Source: an uncultured Bacilli bacterium (GTDB taxonomy: Bacteria; Bacillota_I; Bacilli_A; RF39; UBA660). From it: a stretch of 13,970 bases of DNA. The position numbers and the translations under genes are program-made. The stretch covers positions 1 through 13,970 of the forward strand of contig CALVJE010000018.1 in the NCBI GenBank assembly GCA_944331725.1, read 5' to 3'. The notes below the pieces were generated by a model. It made no database searches. It saw only the letters and a list, made by a program, of their open reading frames with translations, and had not been told where the DNA came from. Of the stretch, positions 5,631 to 13,031 are shown one piece after another. Within the stretch, counting starts at the first letter, position 1; each line of letters starts with the position of its first letter.

Positions 5631-6644
5631 ATGGCTAATAAGGATTATATAAAAACAGTAGTTTTAAATGATAGTTTAAGGGAATCTTTTTTTCATTTTA
5701 CAGGAGAAGAAAATCTAATAAATATACAAGAAATAGGATTGCAACCTAGAATTGGAATGAATTCAAATGGACTAGAAAAAACTTCAAAAATATTTTTTAG
5801 CAAAGGTTTTGATGGTCTTCTACAAAATCTAGATGTATGGATTAAATTTAAATTTCATAGAGCTTTCAATGAAGTAGATGGCTATTGTTTTTATAAAGGT
5901 AAAACTATAGAAGAAAGAAAAAGATTAGTAGAAGAGTGGGGAAAAGAATTTTTATCCAAAGACTATTTAAAAGATGATGAAAAGAAAGAGAAAGTTTTTG
6001 AAAAAATCTATAAAGGAATAAAGACACAAAAGTATTTATTATTAGATTTAGAAGAAGAAATAGACTTTAAGTATAATGATATTGATGAAATAAAAGAATA
6101 TAATTTAGAAGAAAAAAATAAAGGAAATTCCACTAGATATCTTTATGCTAAAGAAATGTATGGTAATTATAGTAATATTGATAGTAATATCGTAGATAAA
6201 TGGAATATGCATACATTACCAAATTGTGGAGTAGCAAAGGAAAAAATATCTAAAGTAATTACTAAAGATGGAAAAGATGATGCCTTATCAATTCTTCAGT
6301 ACATATATATTAATTATAGGAATAAAGAAGATAAATATGATATTCTTGATGACTTTCTGGAATATTCATTTAAAAGAGATAAAGAAAAAAATATCAATAT
6401 GGATAGTACTATAAATGAAATCACATCCTCTAGCATAAGTAATTGTGAAAAAATTGTTGCTCTAAATTCTTTAAAAACAGAATTAATTCTTTCTAATAAT
6501 AATGAAGAAAAAAATAACATAGAAAATGAAGAAAAAACTAGTAATATTCATAAAGGAGTATCTAGTTATTTATCATTAGTATTAATAATTATCGCTTGTT
6601 ATATTATTGTTATAATAGGTTATATAATATATAAAATAAACTGA
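5631..6644 (+). CDS. Unknown tail-anchored protein with ART-like N-terminal motifs
   Basis: A 337-aa protein I cannot name. Residues 18-64 read ESFFHFTGEENLINIQEIGL..RIG.NS.G.EKT.KIFFSKG. The FHFT...NL..I...GL pattern with a later K-FFSKG strand recalls the start of ADP-ribosyltransferase-superfamily proteins such as DarT and RNA 2'-phosphotransferase, in which the His of H-x-T contacts NAD. Residues 90-250 are charged and helical, with WGKEFL, STRYLYAKEMYG and WNMHTLP. Residues 285-308 form an Asn/Glu-rich linker, and 312-335 a single hydrophobic helix at the very end, so the catalytic-like part would face the cytosol from the membrane. The ribosome site is the weak GAAAGTAGTGAT. The ART reading is motif-level inference; the membrane anchor is plain. 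Confidence 0.7.
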   Translation: MANKDYIKTVVLNDSLRESFFHFTGEENLINIQEIGLQPRIGMNSNGLEKTSKIFFSKGFDGLLQNLDVWIKFKFHRAFNEVDGYCFYKGKTIEERKRLVEEWGKEFLSKDYLKDDEKKEKVFEKIYKGIKTQKYLLLDLEEEIDFKYNDIDEIKEYNLEEKNKGNSTRYLYAKEMYGNYSNIDSNIVDKWNMHTLPNCGVAKEKISKVITKDGKDDALSILQYIYINYRNKEDKYDILDDFLEYSFKRDKEKNINMDSTINEITSSSISNCEKIVALNSLKTELILSNNNEEKNNIENEEKTSNIHKGVSSYLSLVLIIIACYIIVIIGYIIYKIN

Positions 6645-6672
6645 GTAAAGAATAACTCTCTACTCAGTTTTT
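6638..6672. terminator. Bidirectional terminator between the unknown gene and HIT gene
   Basis: A perfect 10-bp stem, AAACTGAGTA (6638-6647) with TACTCAGTTT (6661-6670), around a 13-base loop, with T runs on the plus side and A/T-rich sequence on the minus side. The left arm contains the plus-strand TGA stop and the right arm overlaps the minus-strand TAG stop (6660-6662). Confidence 0.82.
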
Positions 6673-7058
6673 AACTTATCATAAACTTCATCTAATTTAC
6701 TAATACTATTTTCATCATAAGTACATTTAAAACTATCACTATTATATCTTGGTATTAAATGAATATGATAATGTTTAACATCTTGTCCATAATAATTATT
6801 TTGACAAATAGTTAAACCATCAATATTAAGTTTATCTTTTAATATAGGATAAATATGAGTCTTAATAGTATCTATTATATAAATAATCAACTCATTAGGT
6901 GTATCAAATAAATTTTCATAATGCTCTTTAGGTATAACTAAAGTATGACCATCACTATTAGGATTAACATCTAAAAAAGCATAAACTTTATCATCTTCAT
7001 AGACTTTATAAGATGGAATATCTCCTTTAATTATTTTACAGAATAAACAATCATTCAT
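6660..7058 (-). CDS. HIT family nucleotide hydrolase/transferase
   Basis: A 132-aa protein of the histidine triad family. The triad is HYHIHLIP at residues 96-103, with H98 the usual nucleophile that takes the AMP group; GQDVK just before it matches the family's GQ.V.H pattern. C4 and C7 (CLFC) are the usual N-terminal zinc ligands of the Hint/HIT branch, with H38 and H46 among possible partners; VNPNSDGHTLVIPKEH is the conserved strand-loop. HIT enzymes cleave AMP from phosphoramidates and related adenylylated compounds. The ATG overlaps the TGA of the upstream membrane protein by four bases (ATGA), after GGAGG, so the two are translationally coupled. In Bacillus the hit gene lies near prsA; here prsA is 2 kb away with other genes between. 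Confidence 0.9.
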   Translation of the reverse strand: MNDCLFCKIIKGDIPSYKVYEDDKVYAFLDVNPNSDGHTLVIPKEHYENLFDTPNELIIYIIDTIKTHIYPILKDKLNIDGLTICQNNYYGQDVKHYHIHLIPRYNSDSFKCTYDENSISKLDEVYDKLKTE

Positions 7059-7711
7059 TTATCTTTTCCTCCTTCAACTAACTTTATTATACCATTATTA
7101 TCAAAAGTAACGCTATAACTATTTGCAATTAATCCATTATCTAAAGAAATACTATTAAAACTATCTATTAGATTATTAAGATAAACTTCATCTAAATTAT
7201 CAACTTTAACATAATAACTAATAGAGTAGTAACCTGTATTATAAATATTATCTTCTAAGATATCTTTCCTCTCTATATTACTATATTTATCTAAATCTTT
7301 AAAATCAACTTTTATATCTTGATAAATAGTATTATTAAAAACTTCTCTATATTTATTTAAAACTTTCTTTTCTTTTTTCTTAATAACATTTTTTCCCTTA
7401 ACAAAATTATCTTCATAGTTATCTGTAATCTTATTATTAGTAGATTTTATAGTAAAATTTAACTCTTTATATTCTTTATCATAATAAGTAATACTATAAC
7501 TATTATCATCTTCATTATATTTTAACTTATCTTTTGATACATCCAAGTCACTATAATTTTCTTTAAAATAATTAGTAATATCTTCTTCTACAGTTTTAAT
7601 TTTTAAACTAGGGATTCTTTCTCTAACAATAATAATACCAAAGAAAATAATAATAACTGCAAAAAGTAATGCTTGTCCTATCATTAATTTATTCATTTTT
7701 CTATTATACAT
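7055..7711 (-). CDS. Membrane-anchored hypothetical protein, 218 aa
   Basis: I do not recognise a family. The N-terminus is short and basic (MYNRKMNKL), followed by one strong membrane helix at about 12-29, then an extracellular domain rich in Asp, Lys, Asn and Tyr. That domain seems to hold two similar alpha/beta units, each with a helix and then strands (YSITYYDKEY and TGYYSISYYVKV), a layout seen in small PepSY/YpmB-like extracytoplasmic domains; this is only a shape argument. ATG at 7711 is chosen because GAAAGATAGTGAT precedes it at the spacing used by neighbouring genes; GTG 7720 and ATG 7696 are alternatives. The stop overlaps the HIT start, giving a two-gene operon. It is divergent from sufC and shares a compact promoter region with it. 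Confidence 0.68.
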   Translation of the reverse strand: MYNRKMNKLMIGQALLFAVIIIFFGIIIVRERIPSLKIKTVEEDITNYFKENYSDLDVSKDKLKYNEDDNSYSITYYDKEYKELNFTIKSTNNKITDNYEDNFVKGKNVIKKKEKKVLNKYREVFNNTIYQDIKVDFKDLDKYSNIERKDILEDNIYNTGYYSISYYVKVDNLDEVYLNNLIDSFNSISLDNGLIANSYSVTFDNNGIIKLVEGGKDK

Positions 7712-7743
7712 CAATATCACTATCTTTCTATCTTCTATCTATT

Positions 7744-7772
7744 ATTTTATCAAAACCTTTAAATATAAGCAA
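7744..7772 (-). promoter_or_regulatory. Candidate sigma-A promoter of the membrane protein-HIT operon
   Basis: On the minus strand, TTGCTT (7772-7767), 17 bases, TAAAAT (7749-7744). The -10 is good and the -35 weak. It overlaps the divergent suf promoter (7758-7786), so the two may compete for polymerase. An alternative minus-strand -10, TATAAT at 7777-7772, lacks a good -35. Confidence 0.4.
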
Positions 7773-7786
7773 TTATATGTTACAAT
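7758..7786 (+). promoter_or_regulatory. Sigma-A-type promoter of the suf operon
   Basis: TTTAAA (7758-7763), 17 bases, TACAAT (7781-7786) with TGT before the -10. It is 39 bases upstream of sufC and is the only good promoter seen for the operon. No IscR- or SufR-type operator is recognisable around it. Confidence 0.55.
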
Positions 7787-7825
7787 AAGCTTGTCTTTTT
7801 CTCATATACTAGAAAGGGTGATAAT

Positions 7826-8587
7826 ATGTTTGTAATAGATAAATTAAGTGTCAAAACTAAAGACATTAATAAAGAAATACTAAAAGATTTCTCTTTAAAA
7901 GTTGATAAAGGAGAAATACACGCTATAATGGGACCCAATGGGGTAGGCAAAAGTACTTTATCAAAAGTAATAATGGCTCATCCTGATTATGTTATAGAAA
8001 ATGGCACCATTACTTATAATGCTGAAGTTTTAAATAATTTAACTACAGATGCCATTGCAAGAAAAGGAATTTACTTACTTATGCAAGATCCCTCTATTAT
8101 TGATGGTGTAAGTAATAGTGAAGCTTTAAGAACTGCTTTAAAAGAAAGAGAAAGTGATACTAATTTATATAGTTTTATAACTAGTATGAAAAAAGAATTA
8201 GATTCCTTAAATTTACCACAAGATACAATGCACAGATCAATAAATAAAGGAATGTCTGGTGGAGAACGAAAGAAAAATGAAGTCTTAGGCTTAAAAATAT
8301 TAAAACCAAGTTTTATTATTCTAGATGAATTAGATAGTGGTTTAGATGTAGATAGTCTTAAAATAGTTGCAAATAATATTAATCTTTATCTAAAAGAAAA
8401 TAAAGATACTAGCGTTTTAATAATTACTCATTATAGTAGAGTATTAGATTTAATAAAACCAGATTATGTTCACTATATGAATAATGGAAAAATTATCAAG
8501 ACAGGGGATATCTCTTTAGCTAAAGAAATAGAAAAATCTGGTTACAATGGGATAAATGAAATAAAGAAGAGTGAAGAAGATGAATAA
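7826..8587 (+). CDS. sufC: Fe-S cluster assembly ATPase SufC
   Basis: A 253-aa ABC-type ATPase with all motifs in order: Walker A GPNGVGKST at 36-44, Q-loop Q87 (LMQDP), signature SGGERKKNE at 144-152, Walker B FIILDE at 163-168 with catalytic E168, D-loop SGLD at 171-174 and H-loop H202 (IITHYSR). SGGE(K/R)KKNE and DSGLD are specific to SufC among ABC ATPases. A notable change is DELDSGLD, where the usual residue after the catalytic Glu is Thr. SufC works in the cytosol as the motor of the SufBCD scaffold; ATP binding brings two SufC together and opens the SufB-SufD interface. The gene heads the operon after AAAGGGTGAT. Its last eight bases overlap sufD. Confidence 0.95.
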   Translation: MFVIDKLSVKTKDINKEILKDFSLKVDKGEIHAIMGPNGVGKSTLSKVIMAHPDYVIENGTITYNAEVLNNLTTDAIARKGIYLLMQDPSIIDGVSNSEALRTALKERESDTNLYSFITSMKKELDSLNLPQDTMHRSINKGMSGGERKKNEVLGLKILKPSFIILDELDSGLDVDSLKIVANNINLYLKENKDTSVLIITHYSRVLDLIKPDYVHYMNNGKIIKTGDISLAKEIEKSGYNGINEIKKSEEDE

Positions 8588-9251
8588 TATATTATTAGAT
8601 AGTACTATTATTTATGACAAAGAAGGAACATATAAATTAACTTTAAATAATAATAGTACCATTAATATAAATAATTCTAATATAAAACTATATTTAGTAA
8701 CAAAAAATGATATCAACTTAACAATTAATATTAAAGGTAAAGTAGAAATATATAACTTTACAAAGAATAATATAACAGTAGATTTAAATCTTTTAGAAAA
8801 AGCTAATGTAGAATTCTATCAAATGACAATTACAAATAATAATACAACAAATATATTAAATGCTTATCATAAACATAAAGACACTATTAGTAATTTAATT
8901 TGTAATGGTATTAGTTATGATAAAGGTAATTTAAAGTTTATTGTTAATGGCTATGTAAAAAAAGGTATGATTAATTCTATTTGTAATCAAACTAGTAGAA
9001 TCGTTAATTTAGATGATGCTAAAAGTTTAATAGAACCAAATCTATTTATTGAAGAGTTTGATTCTATCGCTAATCATTCTGCCTATACAGGACCATTTGA
9101 TAAGAAAATATTATTTTATTTAAAAACTAAAGGAATTAGTGAAAATAATGCTTACCAACTATTATTAAAAGGACTATTTAAACTAAATGAATTACCTAAA
9201 GATTATGAAGAATTAATAGATAAGATGTTATTAGAAATACTAAGGAGGTAA
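8580..9251 (+). CDS. sufD: SufD, unusually short scaffold subunit
   Basis: A 223-aa protein, about half the usual SufD length (over 400 aa in Bacillus and E. coli). Residues 18-150 are short beta strands rich in Asn/Ile, as expected of the SufB/SufD beta-helix. The C-terminal hallmark is intact: NQ at 136-137, P153, then IEEFDSIANHSAYTG with H166 in the place of SufD's conserved SHGA His, KILFYLKTKGI at 176-186, and the helical AYQLLLKGLF. The N-terminal helical domain and first part of the helix are missing. ATG 8580 is chosen over GTG 8571; sufC ends at 8587, so there is no room for a lost N-terminal half and no frameshift is apparent. Position between sufC and sufS and the motifs support the name despite the length. 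Confidence 0.82.
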   Translation: MNNILLDSTIIYDKEGTYKLTLNNNSTININNSNIKLYLVTKNDINLTINIKGKVEIYNFTKNNITVDLNLLEKANVEFYQMTITNNNTTNILNAYHKHKDTISNLICNGISYDKGNLKFIVNGYVKKGMINSICNQTSRIVNLDDAKSLIEPNLFIEEFDSIANHSAYTGPFDKKILFYLKTKGISENNAYQLLLKGLFKLNELPKDYEELIDKMLLEILRR

Positions 9252-9255
9252 TATA

Positions 9256-9927
9256 ATGAAATTGATTTTAGCATCACAAGGATTTACAACTGACGAAATT
9301 GCTAAAAGTGTAGAAAAATTAGTAGAAAAACCTCTAAAGGAAATAAATATTGCTATAATAAATGAAGCCTATGTAGGGCTTGATGGTACTAAAGATAAAA
9401 GATGGTTAATAAAAGAATTATCATATATTGAAAAATATATAGGTGGTATTATAGATTTTGTTAATTTTAGAGCATATTCTAAAGAAGAAATAGAAAAACG
9501 TTTAAATATGGCAGATTTAATTTATATTGTTGGTGGGAAACAACATTTATTAGAAAAACTTTTTAGAGAAACTGATACTATAGATGTAATTAAAAATATA
9601 AGTAAAACAAAAGTAATAATGGGTACATCAGCAGGATCTATTGTCCTTGGTAAGAAAATTACAAGTACTAAATTTTGGGATGAGCGATATCCAAAAGATA
9701 AAGAACTTGCAAAAAGCCACGAAGAACTTAATTTAGTAGATTTCAATATAATTCCTCATTATATGAGGGAGGATCGTAAAAATTGGACTAAAGATTTTTT
9801 TGAAAGAGTTTTACAAGACAATGAATTTAAAGTGTATGCAATAAAAGATAGTCAAGCAGTTATATATAATGATGGAAAAATAGAATTTATTGGGGGTATG
9901 CCAGAAGTATTTGGTAAAAAAAATTAA
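9256..9927 (+). CDS. Peptidase E-like (S51 / type 1 glutamine amidotransferase-like) protein within suf operon
   Basis: A 223-aa alpha/beta protein with the S51 fold markers: YIVGGKQHLL at 90-99, the nucleophile elbow GTSAGSIVLG at 123-132 with Ser125 in the G-x-S-A-G context, and IIPHYM at 165-170 supplying His168, the usual catalytic His of the PHY motif. D142 or E143 may complete the site. Peptidase E enzymes hydrolyse N-terminal Asp dipeptides, but many relatives have other or unknown substrates. The ribosome site AAGGAGGTAA overlaps the last codons of sufD, and sufS begins 12 bases after the stop, so the gene is embedded in the suf transcript. The canonical Firmicute order has nothing here. 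No link to Fe-S assembly is known to me; it may be a passenger or a local innovation. Confidence 0.8.
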   Translation: MKLILASQGFTTDEIAKSVEKLVEKPLKEINIAIINEAYVGLDGTKDKRWLIKELSYIEKYIGGIIDFVNFRAYSKEEIEKRLNMADLIYIVGGKQHLLEKLFRETDTIDVIKNISKTKVIMGTSAGSIVLGKKITSTKFWDERYPKDKELAKSHEELNLVDFNIIPHYMREDRKNWTKDFFERVLQDNEFKVYAIKDSQAVIYNDGKIEFIGGMPEVFGKKN

Positions 9928-9939
9928 GGAGGTGAAATT

Positions 9940-11136
9940 ATGCATCGTGAAGATTTCCCAATTTTAAAAAATGATTTAATATATTTTGATAATGGAGCGA
10001 CTACTCTAAAACCTAAATGTGTTATTGAAGCGATGAATGATTATTATTATAACTATGGTGCAAATATTCATAGGGGAGACTATAAAATATCACATAAAGC
10101 AAGTGAAGAATATGAATTGGTTAGAGATAAAGTAAAAGAGTTTATAAATGCTAGAAATGCTAAAGAAATAGTCTTTACAAGTGGAGCGACAGATGCTCTT
10201 AATAAAATAGTTTTTGGTTTTATGAAAGACTATTTAAATGAAGCTGATGAAGTATTAATTACAAAAAGTGAACACGCTTCTAATGTCTTACCTTGGTTTG
10301 AATTAAAGAAATTGAATAATATAAAAATAAATTATATACCTTTAAATGAGAATCATGAACTAACTCTAGAAAACCTAGAAAAATCTATAACTAAAAATAC
10401 AAAAGTAATTTCAATCGCTTCAGTTACTAATGTAGTAGGTGATGTAAGAGATATTGCAAGTATTAGTAAAATCGCTCATCAACACAATATTATTTTAGTA
10501 GTAGATGGTTCTCAAAGTGTTCCTCATATGAAAACAGACGTTATTAAAGATGATATAGACTTTCTTATTTTTGCAGGACATAAAATGTTAGGACCAACAG
10601 GAGTAGGAGTTTTATATGCTAAAGAAAAATATCTTGAAAAAACTTATCCAATAGAATTTGGTGGAGGAATGAATCAATACTTTGAAGAAACAGGAGAAGT
10701 AGAATATAAAAGTATTCCTACAAGGTTTGAAGCTGGAACTCCTCCTATCGCTGAAGTAATAGGACTAGGTGCTGCCATAGATTATTTACAAAGTATTGGA
10801 ATGGATAATATTAATAAATATGAACAAGAATTAAAGAAATATCTTGTTTCTAAATTAGAAAAAAATAAAAAAGTAATTTTATATAATAAAAGTCAAAACA
10901 GTGGTATTCTAGCCTTTAACCTAGAAGGAATATTTAGTCAAGATACAGCTATTTACTTAGATCATTATAATATCTGTGTAAGAGCAGGAAACCATTGTGC
11001 TAAAATCCTAAAAAATGAAATTAATATAAAAAATACTTGTCGTATTAGTCTATATTTTTATAATACTAAAGAAGAAATTGATAAATTAGTAGAAGTATTA
11101 GAAAATAGTGATGATCTATTTAAAGTAATACTATAG
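9940..11136 (+). CDS. sufS: Group II cysteine desulfurase SufS
   Basis: A 398-aa PLP enzyme that removes sulfur from L-cysteine as a persulfide. Landmarks: YFDNGATTLKP at 15-25, NIHRGDYKISHKA at 42-54, TSGATDALN at 80-88, H112 (SEHASN) that stacks on the cofactor, D189 and Q192 (VDGSQSVPH) that bind PLP, Lys215 in FAGHKMLGPTGVG that forms the Schiff base, and the active-site Cys353 in RAGNHCAK. The usual motif is RxGHHCA; here the first His is Asn351. HCA with a short loop and the SufU partner next door place it in group II. The start follows AAGGAGGTGAAATT. sufU begins nine bases after the stop. Confidence 0.95.
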   Translation: MHREDFPILKNDLIYFDNGATTLKPKCVIEAMNDYYYNYGANIHRGDYKISHKASEEYELVRDKVKEFINARNAKEIVFTSGATDALNKIVFGFMKDYLNEADEVLITKSEHASNVLPWFELKKLNNIKINYIPLNENHELTLENLEKSITKNTKVISIASVTNVVGDVRDIASISKIAHQHNIILVVDGSQSVPHMKTDVIKDDIDFLIFAGHKMLGPTGVGVLYAKEKYLEKTYPIEFGGGMNQYFEETGEVEYKSIPTRFEAGTPPIAEVIGLGAAIDYLQSIGMDNINKYEQELKKYLVSKLEKNKKVILYNKSQNSGILAFNLEGIFSQDTAIYLDHYNICVRAGNHCAKILKNEINIKNTCRISLYFYNTKEEIDKLVEVLENSDDLFKVIL

Positions 11137-11145
11137 GAGGAAGTT

Positions 11146-11565
11146 ATGGATAGTGAACTAAAAAGAGAAGTAATACTAGATAATTATAATAATCCTTATC
11201 ATAAAGGATTAAAAAATGAAAAAGATTATAAAAAAGCGAATACCAATAATGAATCTTGTATAGATGATATTGATATTGAATTAAAAATAGAAAATGGAAT
11301 TATTAAAGATGCTAACTTTGATGGAGAAGCTTGTGCAATCTCTACATCTGCTACTTCTATTTTCTTAAGAAAAATAATAGGTAAAAGTGTAAGTGAAGTT
11401 AAAGAGTTAATAGAAAATTATGAAAACTTAATTAATGAAAAAGAGTATGATGAAGAATTACTAGGAGAATTAATGGCATATGACACTATTTATATGCAGC
11501 CTAATAGAAAACATTGTGCTCTTCTTCCTGTTGATACAATAAAAAAGATATTAAAGGAGGAGTAA
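11146..11565 (+). CDS. sufU: Sulfur-transfer protein SufU
   Basis: A 139-aa IscU-fold protein. Zinc/sulfur ligands are C38, D40 (NESCID), C63 (GEACAISTSAT) and C124 (NRKHCALLPVD), matching the C-x-D...C...C set of SufU. The stretch between C63 and C124 includes the extra loop that separates SufU from IscU, and there is no LPPVK chaperone motif. SufU takes persulfide from SufS, swapping a zinc ligand to do so, and passes it to SufBCD. NNPYHKG near the N-terminus matches the family's NPR/H..G pattern. It lies between sufS and sufB as in Bacillus; the stop is three bases before the sufB start. Normally the first motif is CGD; here Ile39 replaces Gly. Confidence 0.93.
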   Translation: MDSELKREVILDNYNNPYHKGLKNEKDYKKANTNNESCIDDIDIELKIENGIIKDANFDGEACAISTSATSIFLRKIIGKSVSEVKELIENYENLINEKEYDEELLGELMAYDTIYMQPNRKHCALLPVDTIKKILKEE

Positions 11566-11568
11566 TAT

Positions 11569-12879
11569 TTGGAGATAATTGGACTTAATAAAGATAATAT
11601 AATAAAGATATCAAATCATAAAAAAGAAGATACTTGGGTAAAAGATTATCGAATTAAATCATATGAATATTTTGAAAATATGTCTAAAGAACTTCCTTTC
11701 GGTCCTAAATTTAATCTTAACTTTGATGATATTATCTATTATAAATCTACTATTGATGAATTAACTGATGACTGGTCTAAAGTATTAAAGCCAATTAAAA
11801 GTGAATTAGATAATTTAGGAGTTTTAGAAAGTGAACAGTATATGGATGGTATGGGTGTTCAATATGAAAGTGAAGTAATTTACCATAATATGCTTAAAGA
11901 ATTAACAGATAAGAATGTAATATTCACATCAATTGATATTGCTTTAAAAAAATATCCTGATCTTGTAAAAAAATACTTTGGTAAAATTGTTAAAAATACT
12001 GATAATTTATATGCAGCCTTAAATAGTTCTGTTTTCTCAGGTGGTAGTTTTATTTATATACCCCCTCACACTAAATTAAATAGACCCTTACAAAGTTACT
12101 TTAGAATTAATAGCAAAGGAATGGGACAATTTGAAAGAACTTTAATTATTGTTGATGATGATAGTGAGCTTCATTATATAGAAGGATGTACTGCCCCTAC
12201 TTATGCTACCTCATCTCTACACGCTGCTGTAGTAGAAATATACGTTGGAAAAAACAGTAAATGTCGTTATAGTACTATCCAAAACTGGGCTCCTAATGTC
12301 TATAATTTAGTTACCAAAAGAGCTTTAGTTGAAGAAAATGGTATAATGGAATGGATTGATGGAAATATTGGTAGTGCTCTTACTATGAAATATCCTTGTT
12401 GTATCTTAAAAGGAGATAACTCTAGTGGTACTTGTATAACTATAAGTGTCGCTACAAATAAACAAATCCAGGATACAGGCTCTAGAATGATCCATCTAGG
12501 TAAGAATACGAGCAGTAAAATAATCTCTAAAAGCATCGCTAGAAGTGGAGGAAATGCTACTTATAGAGGAGATGTAAAGATTAAAGAAGATGCTACTAAT
12601 TCATATTCAATGATAAAATGCGACACATTAATACTAGATAAAGATAGTATTAGTGATACTATACCTACAAATATAGTTTCTAATAAAGATAGTACAATAG
12701 AACACGAAGCGACTGTTTCTAAAATAAGTGATGCTAATCTTTTCTATTTACAAACTAAAGGAATACCTAAAGAAAAATGTGAAGAATTAATAATTTTAGG
12801 CTTCCTTGAAGAGTTTAGAAAAGAACTACCTATGGAGTATGCAGTTGAATTAAATCAGCTTTTGAAAAAAAACTTGTAA
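11569..12879 (+). CDS. sufB: Fe-S cluster scaffold protein SufB
   Basis: A 436-aa scaffold subunit. The N-terminal part has the family pattern GLNKDNIIKIS...K.ED.WV..YR, then DWSKVLKPIK...LGVLESE.. and MGVQYESEVIYHN. The beta-helix region shows YIEGCTAP, CRYSTIQNWAPNVYNLVTKR, ENGIMEWIDGNIGS and the TGSRMIHLG strand. The C-terminal motif holds the assembly residues: C351 (IKCDTL, the place of E. coli C405) and HEATVSKI with E378-H379-E380. KGIPKEKCEELIILGF closes the protein as in homologues (R in the usual SRGI is K). The start is TTG, eight bases after AAAGGAGG; no ATG lies near. It is slightly shorter than the usual 465 aa. With full-length SufB and short SufD the scaffold would be lopsided. 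Confidence 0.95.
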   Translation: MEIIGLNKDNIIKISNHKKEDTWVKDYRIKSYEYFENMSKELPFGPKFNLNFDDIIYYKSTIDELTDDWSKVLKPIKSELDNLGVLESEQYMDGMGVQYESEVIYHNMLKELTDKNVIFTSIDIALKKYPDLVKKYFGKIVKNTDNLYAALNSSVFSGGSFIYIPPHTKLNRPLQSYFRINSKGMGQFERTLIIVDDDSELHYIEGCTAPTYATSSLHAAVVEIYVGKNSKCRYSTIQNWAPNVYNLVTKRALVEENGIMEWIDGNIGSALTMKYPCCILKGDNSSGTCITISVATNKQIQDTGSRMIHLGKNTSSKIISKSIARSGGNATYRGDVKIKEDATNSYSMIKCDTLILDKDSISDTIPTNIVSNKDSTIEHEATVSKISDANLFYLQTKGIPKEKCEELIILGFLEEFRKELPMEYAVELNQLLKKNL

Positions 12880-12882
12880 TTT

Positions 12883-12980
12883 TGAAAATTCAAGAAAATT
12901 TAGTCTTGAATTTTTTAAATTGCCCTAGAGAAAATTAAAAATTGAACTAAAAAACTCTTTGAATTTTAAATTTTCCTCTT
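12883..12980 (+). repeat. AT-rich intergenic repeat, copy 1
   Basis: It shares an ordered series of words with the region at 13864-13970: TGAAAATT, GAAA-TTTAG, TT.AATTTTT, CTAGAG, AAATTGAA, CTCTTT and GAATTTTAAA. It includes the suf terminator hairpin. The similarity is clear by eye but diverged and gapped; AT-richness inflates chance matches. Confidence 0.5.
12885..12916 (+). terminator. Rho-independent terminator of the suf operon
   Basis: AAAATTCAAG (12885-12894) pairs perfectly with CTTGAATTTT (12905-12914) around a 10-base loop and ends in a run of T. It starts five bases after the sufB stop and forms the left part of the AT-rich repeat described separately. Confidence 0.88.
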
Positions 12981-12982
12981 TT

Positions 12983-13003
12983 GCATAGATTTTAAAACTA
13001 TGC
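12983..13003 (+). promoter_or_regulatory. Inverted repeat upstream of ssb
   Basis: GCATAG (12983-12988) and CTATGC (12998-13003) form a perfect inverted repeat around ATTTTAAAA, 29 bases before the ssb start. It has no T tail, so it is more likely an operator or a leader hairpin than a terminator. TATGCAT follows at 13010-13016. No clear -35/-10 pair for ssb was found. Confidence 0.4.
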
Positions 13004-13031
13004 TAGTGTATGCATCGAAAGGAGGAATTAA

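Noticed and set aside
8571..8587. sufD as a pseudogene or frameshift remnant
   Set aside because: The frame is intact, starts within the sufC end, keeps the C-terminal conserved motifs and is in a tight operon; nothing resembling the missing N-terminal half is present in other frames.
9522..9746. Minus-strand open frame inside the peptidase E-like gene
   Set aside because: It is a shadow of a gene with intact catalytic motifs and shows no start signals or recognisable protein features. The same holds for those at 6314-6520 and 12300-12536.
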